From: a virus
Direction: 5' to 3' (one strand)
Virus record (IMG/VR): IMGVR_UViG_3300032180_000018
Coordinates: 1 to 41,806 of that record
Length of the DNA: 41,806 nt
In this document: positions 21,631-30,184 of the stretch, piece after piece
How positions within the stretch are numbered: position 1 is the stretch's first letter
Layout: every line of letters starts with the position of its first letter
Position numbers and translations under genes: made by a program
Notes under the pieces: model-generated
The model's database searches: none
What the model was told of the DNA's origin: nothing
What the model saw: the letters and a program-made list of their open reading frames with translations, nothing else

Positions 21631-23208
21631 ATGGCTGGACCTTGGGACAATGTAAGCCTTCCCGGTGGGCCATCGCCTGCAAGCTATGCCGGACGGCTGG
21701 TTGATCTATCGGGGATCGGAGACCTCCCGAACCAATATTACAAGGGCCAGGAGCAGCAATCGCAGCTTGCCATGCGCAACGCCTTCAAGGAAGGCTTGCC
21801 AAAGGACGCGCAAGGCAATGTCGATATAAAAGCCATCACCGACACGATGGCAAAGCTTGGTGGTGGACAGGCCGCCATGCAGATGATCCCCATGCTGCAA
21901 ATGCAGCAGATGCTTGCGCAGCCCTCGCCGGAAGCGGGAGGGGAGCAACCGGCAACTCCGCAACGTGCTCCGATCCCGCCGCACGGTATTCCGACGACTG
22001 AGGGCGGCGACAAGCAAGGCTCGGTCATGGATATGGTCGGCTCCGCGGGCGTACCTGAAACAGAGGCGGGCAAGGTTGCAACCACGATTGCGCGGCGGCT
22101 TGGCGTCGATCCGAATGAGCCGCTGACTGATCCCGCTCATCAAGCCAACGTGCAACGGCAGTTGCAAGCCTATCGGACTTCTCGGCCGCAATCAACCCAA
22201 TCGCGCGGCTCACCTGGAAATGAACAAACACCACCGCCTGCGGAGGACGCGGGCGCTTCGACCTTGCCGCCCAACTACAACGAGGCGGAAGCCAAGCGCC
22301 TCGATGAAGTCTCCCGGCGTTATTACGAGGCATCGCGCCGCCAGGAGTTGATGAAGACCGGCTCGGGTGCGTCCTATCAGAAGCGCGCGGAAGACCTCGC
22401 TAAACAGGCAGCAGATATTCGAAAGAATATTGTTGAGCGCGGTCCTGGCTCGGTCCAGCTAAAGGCGCAAGAGGCTTTGCAGACCGAGAAAATCAAGCGA
22501 TCGATGAAAACCTACGAGGGCATCAACGCGCAAGCCTCGCAATATGAAGCCGACATGCGGCCTTATGTAACGCTCTCCAAATCTTTGCTCAATGATCCGA
22601 CCATGTATTCCGGCATCGGCGGCCAATGGAGCTTGGACTTTAATCGCGTGAAGGCCGCGCTCGGGGATCAGAAAGCCGCGCAGTTGCAGGAAGCCTTGCA
22701 GAAGGTCACGGCCAACACCGTGCTCGGGCAAATCAATCAGCAACGCAACGAGATGATGGAAGCCGGTTCAAGCAGCGGGCGGTTGTTTGCGCAGCAAGTT
22801 TCCCAGGTCGAGAAAGCCGCGCCGCAGCTCGCGACAACGCTCGGCGGCAATCGCTTTCTTGTTGAAGTGCAGCAGCGCATTGGCGACCTCGCAAGCAAAC
22901 GAGCCGAAATGGCACGCGATTATCTGCAATCCCATCCGATACTGGACGAGGGATTTGATGCAAAGCTTTCCAAATGGATGCGCGCAAATCCGTTGTTTAC
23001 CGCGGCCGAACTTGCCAATCCGAATCTGGTCGGAACTCCGCAGGTTCCCGATGCTATCGCGGCCAAGGGACCGCAGGCCGTCATGCAATGGGCAGCGAGC
23101 ATGCACAGCGATGTGATCCGCACGCACGATGGGCGCTACGTGCATCCGCCAGGACAGAAACCCGCACAGCCCGGTTTGGCCGTGGCCCAACCGCAGCAGC
23201 AGATGTAA
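21631..23208 (+). CDS. Virion/ejection-type structural protein (525 aa)
   Basis: MAGPWDNVSLPGGPSPASYA, a Gly/Pro/Gln-rich N-terminus (about residues 80-200), then a long helical part (RYYEASRRQELMKTG, ASQYEADMRPYVTLSKSLLN, LQKVTANTVLGQINQQRNEM). The C-terminal VAQPQQQM is Pro/Gln-rich. It lies between two other probable internal proteins and likely forms part of the ejectosome; no family name is certain. Confidence 0.65.
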   Translation: MAGPWDNVSLPGGPSPASYAGRLVDLSGIGDLPNQYYKGQEQQSQLAMRNAFKEGLPKDAQGNVDIKAITDTMAKLGGGQAAMQMIPMLQMQQMLAQPSPEAGGEQPATPQRAPIPPHGIPTTEGGDKQGSVMDMVGSAGVPETEAGKVATTIARRLGVDPNEPLTDPAHQANVQRQLQAYRTSRPQSTQSRGSPGNEQTPPPAEDAGASTLPPNYNEAEAKRLDEVSRRYYEASRRQELMKTGSGASYQKRAEDLAKQAADIRKNIVERGPGSVQLKAQEALQTEKIKRSMKTYEGINAQASQYEADMRPYVTLSKSLLNDPTMYSGIGGQWSLDFNRVKAALGDQKAAQLQEALQKVTANTVLGQINQQRNEMMEAGSSSGRLFAQQVSQVEKAAPQLATTLGGNRFLVEVQQRIGDLASKRAEMARDYLQSHPILDEGFDAKLSKWMRANPLFTAAELANPNLVGTPQVPDAIAAKGPQAVMQWAASMHSDVIRTHDGRYVHPPGQKPAQPGLAVAQPQQQM

Positions 23209-25053
23209 ATGTCCGATACTTATTCCATAGTTCCTGGCCAGGGCAACGCATCGGACTTGCCGCCGGTCAATTTGCCCTCGCTCGATAGCGGGCGACCTCC
23301 AGTGCGCCCGCGTATTACGGTCGGCATGAAGCCGAAGCCGGCCGATCCGTATGCCGGATTTACCGAGTATCAACCGGAGAAGGCAGAGGCGGCTCCGCAA
23401 GGCGATCCCTATGCGGGATTCAGCGAATATACGGGTCCAAAGGAACCGCCAAAGGAAAAGCCGTTCGGCTTGCTCGATACGTGGCCGGCGCGATTGGTGA
23501 AATCGGCATGGGAAGCAGCAAAGCTTCCCGGCGAGGTTTACAAGGGCGAGGTCGATCCGCTGAGCGAAGAAGGTATTGCGCGCTCAGCCCAACTCGCAAC
23601 CTTCGCCAATCCGCTTCCTGCGGCCACAAGGGCGGGTGTGGGCGCAATGGGCGTGCCGATCTCTCGACAGGCACCAGAAGCTTTATCCGCAGGTCAGCAG
23701 GCGGCACAAACCGCGGCCAATCTCGGTGCTCCGCTTCCGCGCGGGCTTGCTTCCGATAGTCCGTTCGTTCAAGCCACGACTTCGACCGCACGGCAAATAC
23801 CATGGGCGGGCCAAAAGATCACGCAACGCGCCGGAATGACGGTCAAGGCGGCCGGCGACAAAATCACCGATATCGTTGAGGAATTGACTCCTACAGCCGA
23901 CAGGGCGGGCGCCGATGCGTCCGTTCGGCCAGCCATAGAGAACGTCATCGCCAACAACAAAAGCCGCATAGACGACGCCTATGGTCCCTTGCGCAACGAG
24001 ATTAATCCCGATCAGCGGTTTGATATGCCGGCCACGAAACGCGCCCTGCAGGAAGTCGAGCTTGCCCGTAAGCGCGCCGGCTGGGCAAATCCGCGCCAGG
24101 GGCTCGAGCAGGCATGGAATGTCGTCAATCAGGGCGGCGGTTTTAATGGCGTGCATCGGCTGCGCGTGGATATGCGGGAAGCTGGCAACCCCCTTGTTCC
24201 GCATCCCGGCTACAACGCCGCAGACTTCAACCGCATCAGTCGCGCCGTGACCGCGGACATGCGCAACAATGTCCGGCAAGCTTCGTCCGATCCCAACCGT
24301 GCTGAGAGCTTGTTCAATACCGCTGAGCTGACCGCGGGCCAGCATATCCGCGAAAACGAGCTTCTGCAGCAGCTTCTCAATGCCAAGGGCGAAGGCGCGA
24401 TTGCGCGGTTGCTATCTGCCGGACGTGAGCGTGGTGGCAATGCGCGCCTGCTCGGACAGCTTCGTAACAGCATGGCGCCGGACGACTTCGCCCACATATC
24501 CGGCACGGTCTTACGCGAACTCGGCCACAGCAACGCGGCGAACGGTTTCAGCCTGTCAAAGTTCGTGACCGAATGGGGCAAGCTGGCACCACAAGCCAAG
24601 AATGTGCTGTTCTCGCCACAGCATCAAAAATGGATCGATGATGTTGCACAGCTCGGAAGGCATTTGAAGGACGCCGACAAATTCGTCAACCACTCGAATA
24701 CCGCCGGCGCATTGATCCTGTTTGAAATCCTAAAGACAGCGGGCGAGGTCGGCGCGGGCGTTGCCATGGGTGTTGTGAGTCCAATGGCGGGCGCGGCTAC
24801 GGCCGTGGGCGGGCTAGGCGCCTATGCCCTCACACGCTTCCTCGCATCGCCGGCTAAGGCTGCGGCAATGAGCGCATGGGTTAAGGCATATCGGGCTGTA
24901 AGCCTGGGTGCTCCAACACCAACCCGGCTTGGTGTTTTCGTGGCGGCGAATAGGAACCTCGCCCACAATCTCGGTCTCGCTCCCAATGACGTGCTTCGGA
25001 TAGTCCAGCAGGGCGCTGCACCATCCCAGGCCCAACCCCAGCCACAGCCATAA
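23209..25053 (+). CDS. Internal DNA-ejection-type protein (614 aa)
   Basis: MSDTYSIVPGQGNASDLPPV with an N-terminal repeat (DPYAGFTEYQPEKAEA / DPYAGFSEYTGPKE), a helical middle (TVKAAGDKITDIVEELTPTA, RLRVDMREAGNPL), and near residue 500 a hydrophobic stretch LILFEILKTAGEVGAGVAMG then GVVSPMAGAATAVGGLGAYA. This amphipathic glycine-rich segment suggests membrane insertion, as in P22 gp16/gp20-like ejection proteins. The two DPYAGF...EY repeats are also seen in other phage internal proteins. Confidence 0.65.
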   Translation: MSDTYSIVPGQGNASDLPPVNLPSLDSGRPPVRPRITVGMKPKPADPYAGFTEYQPEKAEAAPQGDPYAGFSEYTGPKEPPKEKPFGLLDTWPARLVKSAWEAAKLPGEVYKGEVDPLSEEGIARSAQLATFANPLPAATRAGVGAMGVPISRQAPEALSAGQQAAQTAANLGAPLPRGLASDSPFVQATTSTARQIPWAGQKITQRAGMTVKAAGDKITDIVEELTPTADRAGADASVRPAIENVIANNKSRIDDAYGPLRNEINPDQRFDMPATKRALQEVELARKRAGWANPRQGLEQAWNVVNQGGGFNGVHRLRVDMREAGNPLVPHPGYNAADFNRISRAVTADMRNNVRQASSDPNRAESLFNTAELTAGQHIRENELLQQLLNAKGEGAIARLLSAGRERGGNARLLGQLRNSMAPDDFAHISGTVLRELGHSNAANGFSLSKFVTEWGKLAPQAKNVLFSPQHQKWIDDVAQLGRHLKDADKFVNHSNTAGALILFEILKTAGEVGAGVAMGVVSPMAGAATAVGGLGAYALTRFLASPAKAAAMSAWVKAYRAVSLGAPTPTRLGVFVAANRNLAHNLGLAPNDVLRIVQQGAAPSQAQPQPQP

Positions 25054-25066
25054 CTGAGCTTCTGGA

Positions 25067-26110
25067 ATGATGATCCAGACAATTACGAAATATATCAGGA
25101 AAGCACGTTGCGGTCTCATCGCGGCGATTATCCCGCTGATTGCGGCAACAATCCAGCCTGTCCATGCAGCAGGCACCATCCCTGTTGCCCTAGCGCAACA
25201 GTTCAACGCCAACGGCCAACCGCTCGTCGGCTGCAACCTCTATACCTACGTCACCGGCACGGTTGCCACGCCGCAACTGGCCTATCAGGATACAAGCCTC
25301 ACTCAAGCCCTTCCCTGGCCCGTCCAGTGCGATGCCAATGGGCGGCTACCGTTCTTCTACCTGGCGGATGGAACGGTCCATCCCCGGCTTACAGACGCCT
25401 CGGGCGTTGTCCAGTTCGATATTCCGTCCATGCTGGTCATCGGGCCGTCCGGTGGAACGACCGGCGGCGGCGGCACGATCGATCCGACGACGATCGCCAG
25501 CTCCGGCGATATCAAGTTCCGGGTGACCGGAGAAACGCTTACCGGCTGGGTGAAGCTCAATGGGTTAACGATTGGCAACGGCTCTTCGGGTGCTACCAGC
25601 CGCGCCAATGCCGATACACAAAGTCTGTTTATTTATCTGTGGACGAACTGCACGAATGCACATTGCCCGGTTTCGACGGGACGCGGCGCAACGGCGCTGG
25701 CTGATTTCAACGCCAACAAGACCATTACCTTGCCGGATTGGAGAGGACGTATTCCGGTTGGCCTCGATGATATGGGATCGACGGCTGCGGGCCGGCTGGT
25801 CACCGGAACCGTAACATCGGGCGCCGATACTGTGACAACGCCTGCGGCGACAGGTGGCGCTTCAACGACTACGCTTGCGAAGTCCGATCTACCAAATGAA
25901 ACTCCTACTGCAAATAGCGGCCAGCGCATCCAGTCCGCCACCACACTCAGCTCAACTGTAAATGCGCAACCTTATGCGTCAGGTAATCAGGTGAACGTGT
26001 ATGCTACTGGTGCGACCTTTCCTGCAGATTCTATCAATGGTGGCGTGACCCAAACGAATCCGATTGTCATGAATCCTTTTATGCTCGGCTCTTGGTATAT
26101 GAAGCTTTGA
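25067..26110 (+). CDS. Tail fibre/collar protein with N-terminal signal peptide
   Basis: A 347-aa protein. Residues 1-34 look like a Sec signal (KARCGLIAAIIPLIAATIQP then VHA). Then a domain IPVALAQQFNANGQPLVGCN, YTYVTGTVATPQLAYQD, DANGRLPFFYLADGTVHPRL, DASGVVQF that recurs in phage tail-fibre N-termini. The C-terminal half has a tail-collar pattern: WVKLNGLTIGNGSSGATSRA, DTQSLFIYLW, TITLPDWRGRIPVGLDDMGS, AAGRL. It probably connects or forms the tail fibre. The presence of a signal peptide on a virion protein is unexpected. Confidence 0.75.
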   Translation: MMIQTITKYIRKARCGLIAAIIPLIAATIQPVHAAGTIPVALAQQFNANGQPLVGCNLYTYVTGTVATPQLAYQDTSLTQALPWPVQCDANGRLPFFYLADGTVHPRLTDASGVVQFDIPSMLVIGPSGGTTGGGGTIDPTTIASSGDIKFRVTGETLTGWVKLNGLTIGNGSSGATSRANADTQSLFIYLWTNCTNAHCPVSTGRGATALADFNANKTITLPDWRGRIPVGLDDMGSTAAGRLVTGTVTSGADTVTTPAATGGASTTTLAKSDLPNETPTANSGQRIQSATTLSSTVNAQPYASGNQVNVYATGATFPADSINGGVTQTNPIVMNPFMLGSWYMKL

Positions 26111-26113
26111 GCT

Positions 26114-26788
26114 ATGTATATCAATCCCGTCTTATTCCCGCAATTCTCCAATCGCGAAGACTTCCTTGCAACGATCGCGCTCTATGACGACGACACATTC
26201 GAGCCGATCAATCTGCATCAATGCCAAACTGCCAACATGGCGGCATTTACTGGTTCGGCTTGGACGGTCACGGATGGCGCAATCGTTACGACTTCTACCA
26301 CGACCATCACCATTCCGGTTTATCCGATCGGCGCGCAGCTATCCGCGCTTGCACTTACAGTTGGCTTGAATCTTGGCATTCTTCCTGGCGATTCGATTAC
26401 GATTGGCGACACGCCGACTGGCCTCAATACCATGACTGGCTTTGTGACGAGCTACGCGCCATCGAACGGCGCACTCGTCTGTCAGATTGGATGGACATAT
26501 CAGTTTGAGATCAGAAAGATGCCGCCGAACTGGCAACCGGGTCTCGGTTATATCTCCTGGTATGACTTCGGTGTGGCCGAACAGGCGCCGATTTTGCAGG
26601 CGAGCTTGGCCAATGGCGAGATAACTGTGGTGGACATGGGCACGCTGCAAATCCGTATCCCTGAAAGTACATTCCGCACGCTGCGCAGCGGCACTTATGG
26701 CGCGAGCATGACGGGAACAAACAGCATCGATACGAGACAGCTCTTTATAGGACGGCTCCCAACTTTGTGGGGTGGGGTATCGCTATGA
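26114..26788 (+). CDS. Tail-fibre-region protein (224 aa)
   Basis: MYINPVLFPQFSNREDFLAT, then Thr/Ile-rich beta strands (IVTTSTTTITIPVYPIG, GILPGDSITIG), 'GTLQIRIPESTFRTLRSGTY' near the end. The late part resembles the virion protein pattern 'I.IP...M..L..G.Y', as in adhesin-like or tail attachment modules. Unknown function; located in the fibre cluster. ATGA coupling to the next gene. Confidence 0.65.
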   Translation: MYINPVLFPQFSNREDFLATIALYDDDTFEPINLHQCQTANMAAFTGSAWTVTDGAIVTTSTTTITIPVYPIGAQLSALALTVGLNLGILPGDSITIGDTPTGLNTMTGFVTSYAPSNGALVCQIGWTYQFEIRKMPPNWQPGLGYISWYDFGVAEQAPILQASLANGEITVVDMGTLQIRIPESTFRTLRSGTYGASMTGTNSIDTRQLFIGRLPTLWGGVSL

Positions 26789-27345
26789 CTCTTCCTGCCT
26801 CAATCAGAGTGAACACATCGGTTCCGTTCCCGGCGCTTGTTACCGGGACAGGACCGATTACCATCAGCAAGAAAAACGGCATCTGGACAGTCGGATTTTC
26901 GTTTTCTTCATTCGGGATACAAATTCCGACTTCCACTCAATTGCCGACCGATTTTGTGCTTATCTATGACAGCATTGCGCAAACCTATTTCCAGGTTTCT
27001 CTTACAACTCTCATTGCCATAACGTCGAACGTCTATCGTATTGTAACAGCGGCTGGCGACGTGACGGTTCTGGCGGGAGATACCACCATTCTCATGAACA
27101 AGACGGTAGGACAAGCAACAAATATCGCTCTTCCAACCTCTGCCTCTCGCGGCGGCGTGCCGCTCACGATAAAAGATTACAAGGGCGATGCCAATATCAA
27201 CAATATCACGTTCGTTCCGAGCGGAACGGAAACCATTGATGGCCTGTCTCCTGCTGCAGCTATCACAGCGGGCATTGCGTTGATTGACACCAATTACGGC
27301 AAGCGCACGCTTTTTCCCTTGCTTGCCGGAGGGTGGTACACATGA
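26785..27345 (+). CDS. Fibre-type protein with shared C-terminal beta module (186 aa)
   Basis: MTLPASIRVNTSVPFPALVT, GPITISKKNGIWTVGFSFSS, then VYRIVTAAGDVTVLAGDTTI, IALPTSASRGGVPLTIKDYK and GDANINNITFVPSGTETIDG. The second half matches, at the level of its repeated motif (NITVLP..., LTYLIKDC, ITVTPNSGNIDG), the C-terminal domain of the next protein. Probably a fibre segment or adaptor. Starts at 26785 in an ATGA overlap. Confidence 0.7.
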   Translation: MTLPASIRVNTSVPFPALVTGTGPITISKKNGIWTVGFSFSSFGIQIPTSTQLPTDFVLIYDSIAQTYFQVSLTTLIAITSNVYRIVTAAGDVTVLAGDTTILMNKTVGQATNIALPTSASRGGVPLTIKDYKGDANINNITFVPSGTETIDGLSPAAAITAGIALIDTNYGKRTLFPLLAGGWYT

Positions 27346-29432
27346 TCCGCAAACTAATCCTTGCCGCTATTGCCACCGCTGTCTTTGCAGTGCCCGCCCT
27401 GGCGCAGAGCCAGATAGGTTCCGGGCATGTCATGGGCAATGCGTCGGCTGTGCAACGCACGCCGACCGATACCACCCTGACGGCATTATTTGACCGGGCA
27501 TTCTGCACAACCAATGGCGATGTGATCCAGCGAGTTGCTGGAACTTGGCAATGTGTTACCGCAGGTGCGGCGACCTCTTTGGCTATCGGAACTACCACCA
27601 TCGCGAGCGGCACGACCACTCGCATTCTTTACGACAATGCCGGAGTGCTTGGCGAATATACGCTCACCGGCACTGGCACTGTCGTAGCGATGCAGACCGC
27701 TCCGACAATTTTGGGACACCCGACGATCGAGGGGGTGACTAGTACGGGTGCAACGGGCACCGGAAATTTTGTTTTTGCATCGTCGCCAACTTTGACAACA
27801 CCTGTTCTCGGCGCTGCTACCGCAACCTCGCTCGCAATCGGCGGATGTACCATCGGCGGTGATGTGCTCTGCACGACAGGCAGCACAACGCACAATGGCG
27901 CGGTTGTAGTTTCAGGCGCGAGCTTGACAAGTTCTGGCAACATTTCCGCTGCTGCATGGACGACAAATGGCATCCGCTTCAAGGCTTCACCCGTTACGTT
28001 GACTGATACAACCTCAAGCGGAACAGTCGCGACTGCTGATACGAATATGTTTGCCGGTAGCACGATCGCTGCCTCAAGCGTCACGACCTACACGAACTAT
28101 TTCAACACCTATTTTTCTGATCCCGTCGCTGGCAGCAATGTGACGCTGACAAACAAATGGTCTGTGGGAGCAGACAGCATCAAAATCGGCACCAGCAATC
28201 AGTTCGCAGTGGGAACGACAGGGCATGTTACGGCTGAGGGCGTGACTTCAACCGGAGCAATCGGGACCGGAAAGTTTGTATTCGACACCGCGCCGACCTT
28301 TGCCAGTACGATCAATGTCGTTACAGGGATTCAAATAAATGGAGCGGCAACAACCGCGAATGTGCTGCGTGGCAACGGAACAAACTTTGTATCAGCGGCG
28401 CTTGCAGCGGCCGATCTCAGCAACGGTGTTTCCGGCTCCGGTGCTGTCTGTTTGGTTACCAACTGCGCACTGCTATCTTCGCCGACTGCACCGACGCAAG
28501 CCGTCTCCGACAATTCGACCAAGATCGCCACAACGTCCTATGTCACGACTGCCATTGCCAACGCCATTGCTGCCGTCAATCCGGCCGTCGCGGTTGCTGC
28601 GGCGACCAATGCTGTCCTGCCCAATACTCCGACTTTTACTCATGTCGATGCCGGTATCGGCTCGTTCATTACATCAGGGACAAATTCCGTTCTGGTAGTT
28701 GATGGCTATACGCCTGTTCTCAACGATCGCATATTGGTCAAAAATGAATCAGGCGGCCTGGGCGCATCGCGCAACGGCATTTACACAGTCACGCAGTTGG
28801 GCGTTGCCGCCGTGCTACCCTGGATATTGACGCGCGCACTCGATTACGACCAGCCCTCCGACATCAACTCGACCGGCGCCATCCCGGTCATCAACGGCAC
28901 GGCCAACGCCACGACGCAATGGGTCATCAGTTCGACCGTCAATACTGTTGACACGGACGCGATGACTTTCACGCAGTTCTCGGTTGCGCCTTCGACGATC
29001 ATCACTACGAGCACGGCGGCAGGCGGCGGGCTTAGCGGCACTTATCCAAATCCTACAGTCGTGACCGGGACTTCCGGTGCAACGATTCCGCTGTTGAACG
29101 GTAACAATACCTATAGTGGAACCTCAACATTCAGCGGTTCGCTCTTGGTCAAGATTCGCTCTCTCGGCACGTCTCCAGTCACGGTGTCGGCCACGACGGA
29201 CTATTTCCTATGTCTCGATCCGACCAGCAACACGATCACGGTCAATCTTCCCGCCACTCCTGCGACCGGATTGACCTATCTGATAAAGGACTGCACCGGA
29301 CAGGCGTCAGCGCACAATATTACGGTCACGCCGAACAGCGGAAATATTGATGGAGCTGGCACATTTGTCATGGGTACGGCTTATCAGAGCATTGCCGTGA
29401 CATACACGGGCTCGCAATGGTCAATAAATTAG
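27342..29432 (+). CDS. Large tail fibre protein with Sec signal and internal repeats
   Basis: A 696-aa protein. It starts with a textbook signal peptide (MIRKLILAAIATAVFAVPAL then A-QSQ, residues 1-22). Two related modules, EGVTSTGATGTGNFVF (near 130) and EGVTSTGAIGTGKFVF (near 299), are degenerate repeats. Near 443-486 is a domain with NSVLVVDGYTPVLNDRILVK and NGIYTVTQLG that recurs in phage fibres. The C-terminal ~75 residues (TVNLPATPATGLTYLIKD, NITVTPNSGNIDG) are shared with the upstream gene. Start 27342 has GGAGGG at 27329-27334, 7 bases upstream. Likely the main receptor-binding fibre or its stem. Confidence 0.8.
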   Translation: MIRKLILAAIATAVFAVPALAQSQIGSGHVMGNASAVQRTPTDTTLTALFDRAFCTTNGDVIQRVAGTWQCVTAGAATSLAIGTTTIASGTTTRILYDNAGVLGEYTLTGTGTVVAMQTAPTILGHPTIEGVTSTGATGTGNFVFASSPTLTTPVLGAATATSLAIGGCTIGGDVLCTTGSTTHNGAVVVSGASLTSSGNISAAAWTTNGIRFKASPVTLTDTTSSGTVATADTNMFAGSTIAASSVTTYTNYFNTYFSDPVAGSNVTLTNKWSVGADSIKIGTSNQFAVGTTGHVTAEGVTSTGAIGTGKFVFDTAPTFASTINVVTGIQINGAATTANVLRGNGTNFVSAALAAADLSNGVSGSGAVCLVTNCALLSSPTAPTQAVSDNSTKIATTSYVTTAIANAIAAVNPAVAVAAATNAVLPNTPTFTHVDAGIGSFITSGTNSVLVVDGYTPVLNDRILVKNESGGLGASRNGIYTVTQLGVAAVLPWILTRALDYDQPSDINSTGAIPVINGTANATTQWVISSTVNTVDTDAMTFTQFSVAPSTIITTSTAAGGGLSGTYPNPTVVTGTSGATIPLLNGNNTYSGTSTFSGSLLVKIRSLGTSPVTVSATTDYFLCLDPTSNTITVNLPATPATGLTYLIKDCTGQASAHNITVTPNSGNIDGAGTFVMGTAYQSIAVTYTGSQWSIN

Positions 29433-30184
29433 TTCTGTCTTTTGCCGCTGCTTGCATTGCTACGACGCTGCTCTTAGCTGGCGTTTCTCTCGCGGGATGG
29501 CCGGGGAGCGGAAAGACATATCCTATTGTCAGCGGAACCATCGGCGGCTATACGCTTCTTGGCTCAAACATTGCAAGCCGGAATGGGCTAAACACCATTA
29601 CCCTAACGACTGTCGCAGCCATTCCTGGGGGAGCCGGCGTCGTTGTTTGCACGGGAAATGTGGACGGAAATCATGCCATATCATCCATTTCTGACGGCAC
29701 CAACTCCTATACAAAAGGCGGCGGCGGCGTCACAGCAAACGGAATCACCGGCTCTGAAATATGGTACAAACAGAATGCAAGCGCGGTAAGTTCCGGTGCC
29801 ACACTGACTGTCACCGGCTCGGCAAATTTTGACACCAATGCGGTATTTGTAATTGCTGCTTATGTGACCAGTCTCGCGGTAACACCTGTTGATAATCATC
29901 CCGCACCCGGAAACAACACAAACACGATTTCGACGGGGGTGCTTGCCCAGGCTTCCGAGTTGGTCATCGGAACCTTTGTCGGCTATCAAGCTGCCAATCC
30001 GACCTATAATGAGTCCGCAGGATTTACCAACATTGCGGCGGTCAGTCTCAGCGCAGCCAACTACGTGGCGGGTGGTTGCGGATACAAAATAACGAACGCA
30101 ACAACCAGCGTCACCTACAATCCCTCGTTCACGAACGCTGCAACAAATAGCGCCATTGATGTTGTCTCGTTCAAGGGACCATAG
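29417..30184 (+). CDS. Secreted-type beta-sandwich protein (255 aa)
   Basis: MVNKLVLSFAAACIATTLLL followed by AGVSLA gives a signal peptide (about residues 1-26). The mature part is Gly/Ala/Thr/Asn-rich (GGYTLLGSNIASRNGLNTIT, AIPGGAGVVVCTGNVDG, GTNSYTKGGGGVTANG, LVIGTFVGYQAANPTYNES). It resembles the first 210 residues of the next gene product, so the two are paralogous domains. Overlaps the fibre gene by 16 bases. Likely an exposed virion protein. Confidence 0.65.
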   Translation: MVNKLVLSFAAACIATTLLLAGVSLAGWPGSGKTYPIVSGTIGGYTLLGSNIASRNGLNTITLTTVAAIPGGAGVVVCTGNVDGNHAISSISDGTNSYTKGGGGVTANGITGSEIWYKQNASAVSSGATLTVTGSANFDTNAVFVIAAYVTSLAVTPVDNHPAPGNNTNTISTGVLAQASELVIGTFVGYQAANPTYNESAGFTNIAAVSLSAANYVAGGCGYKITNATTSVTYNPSFTNAATNSAIDVVSFKGP

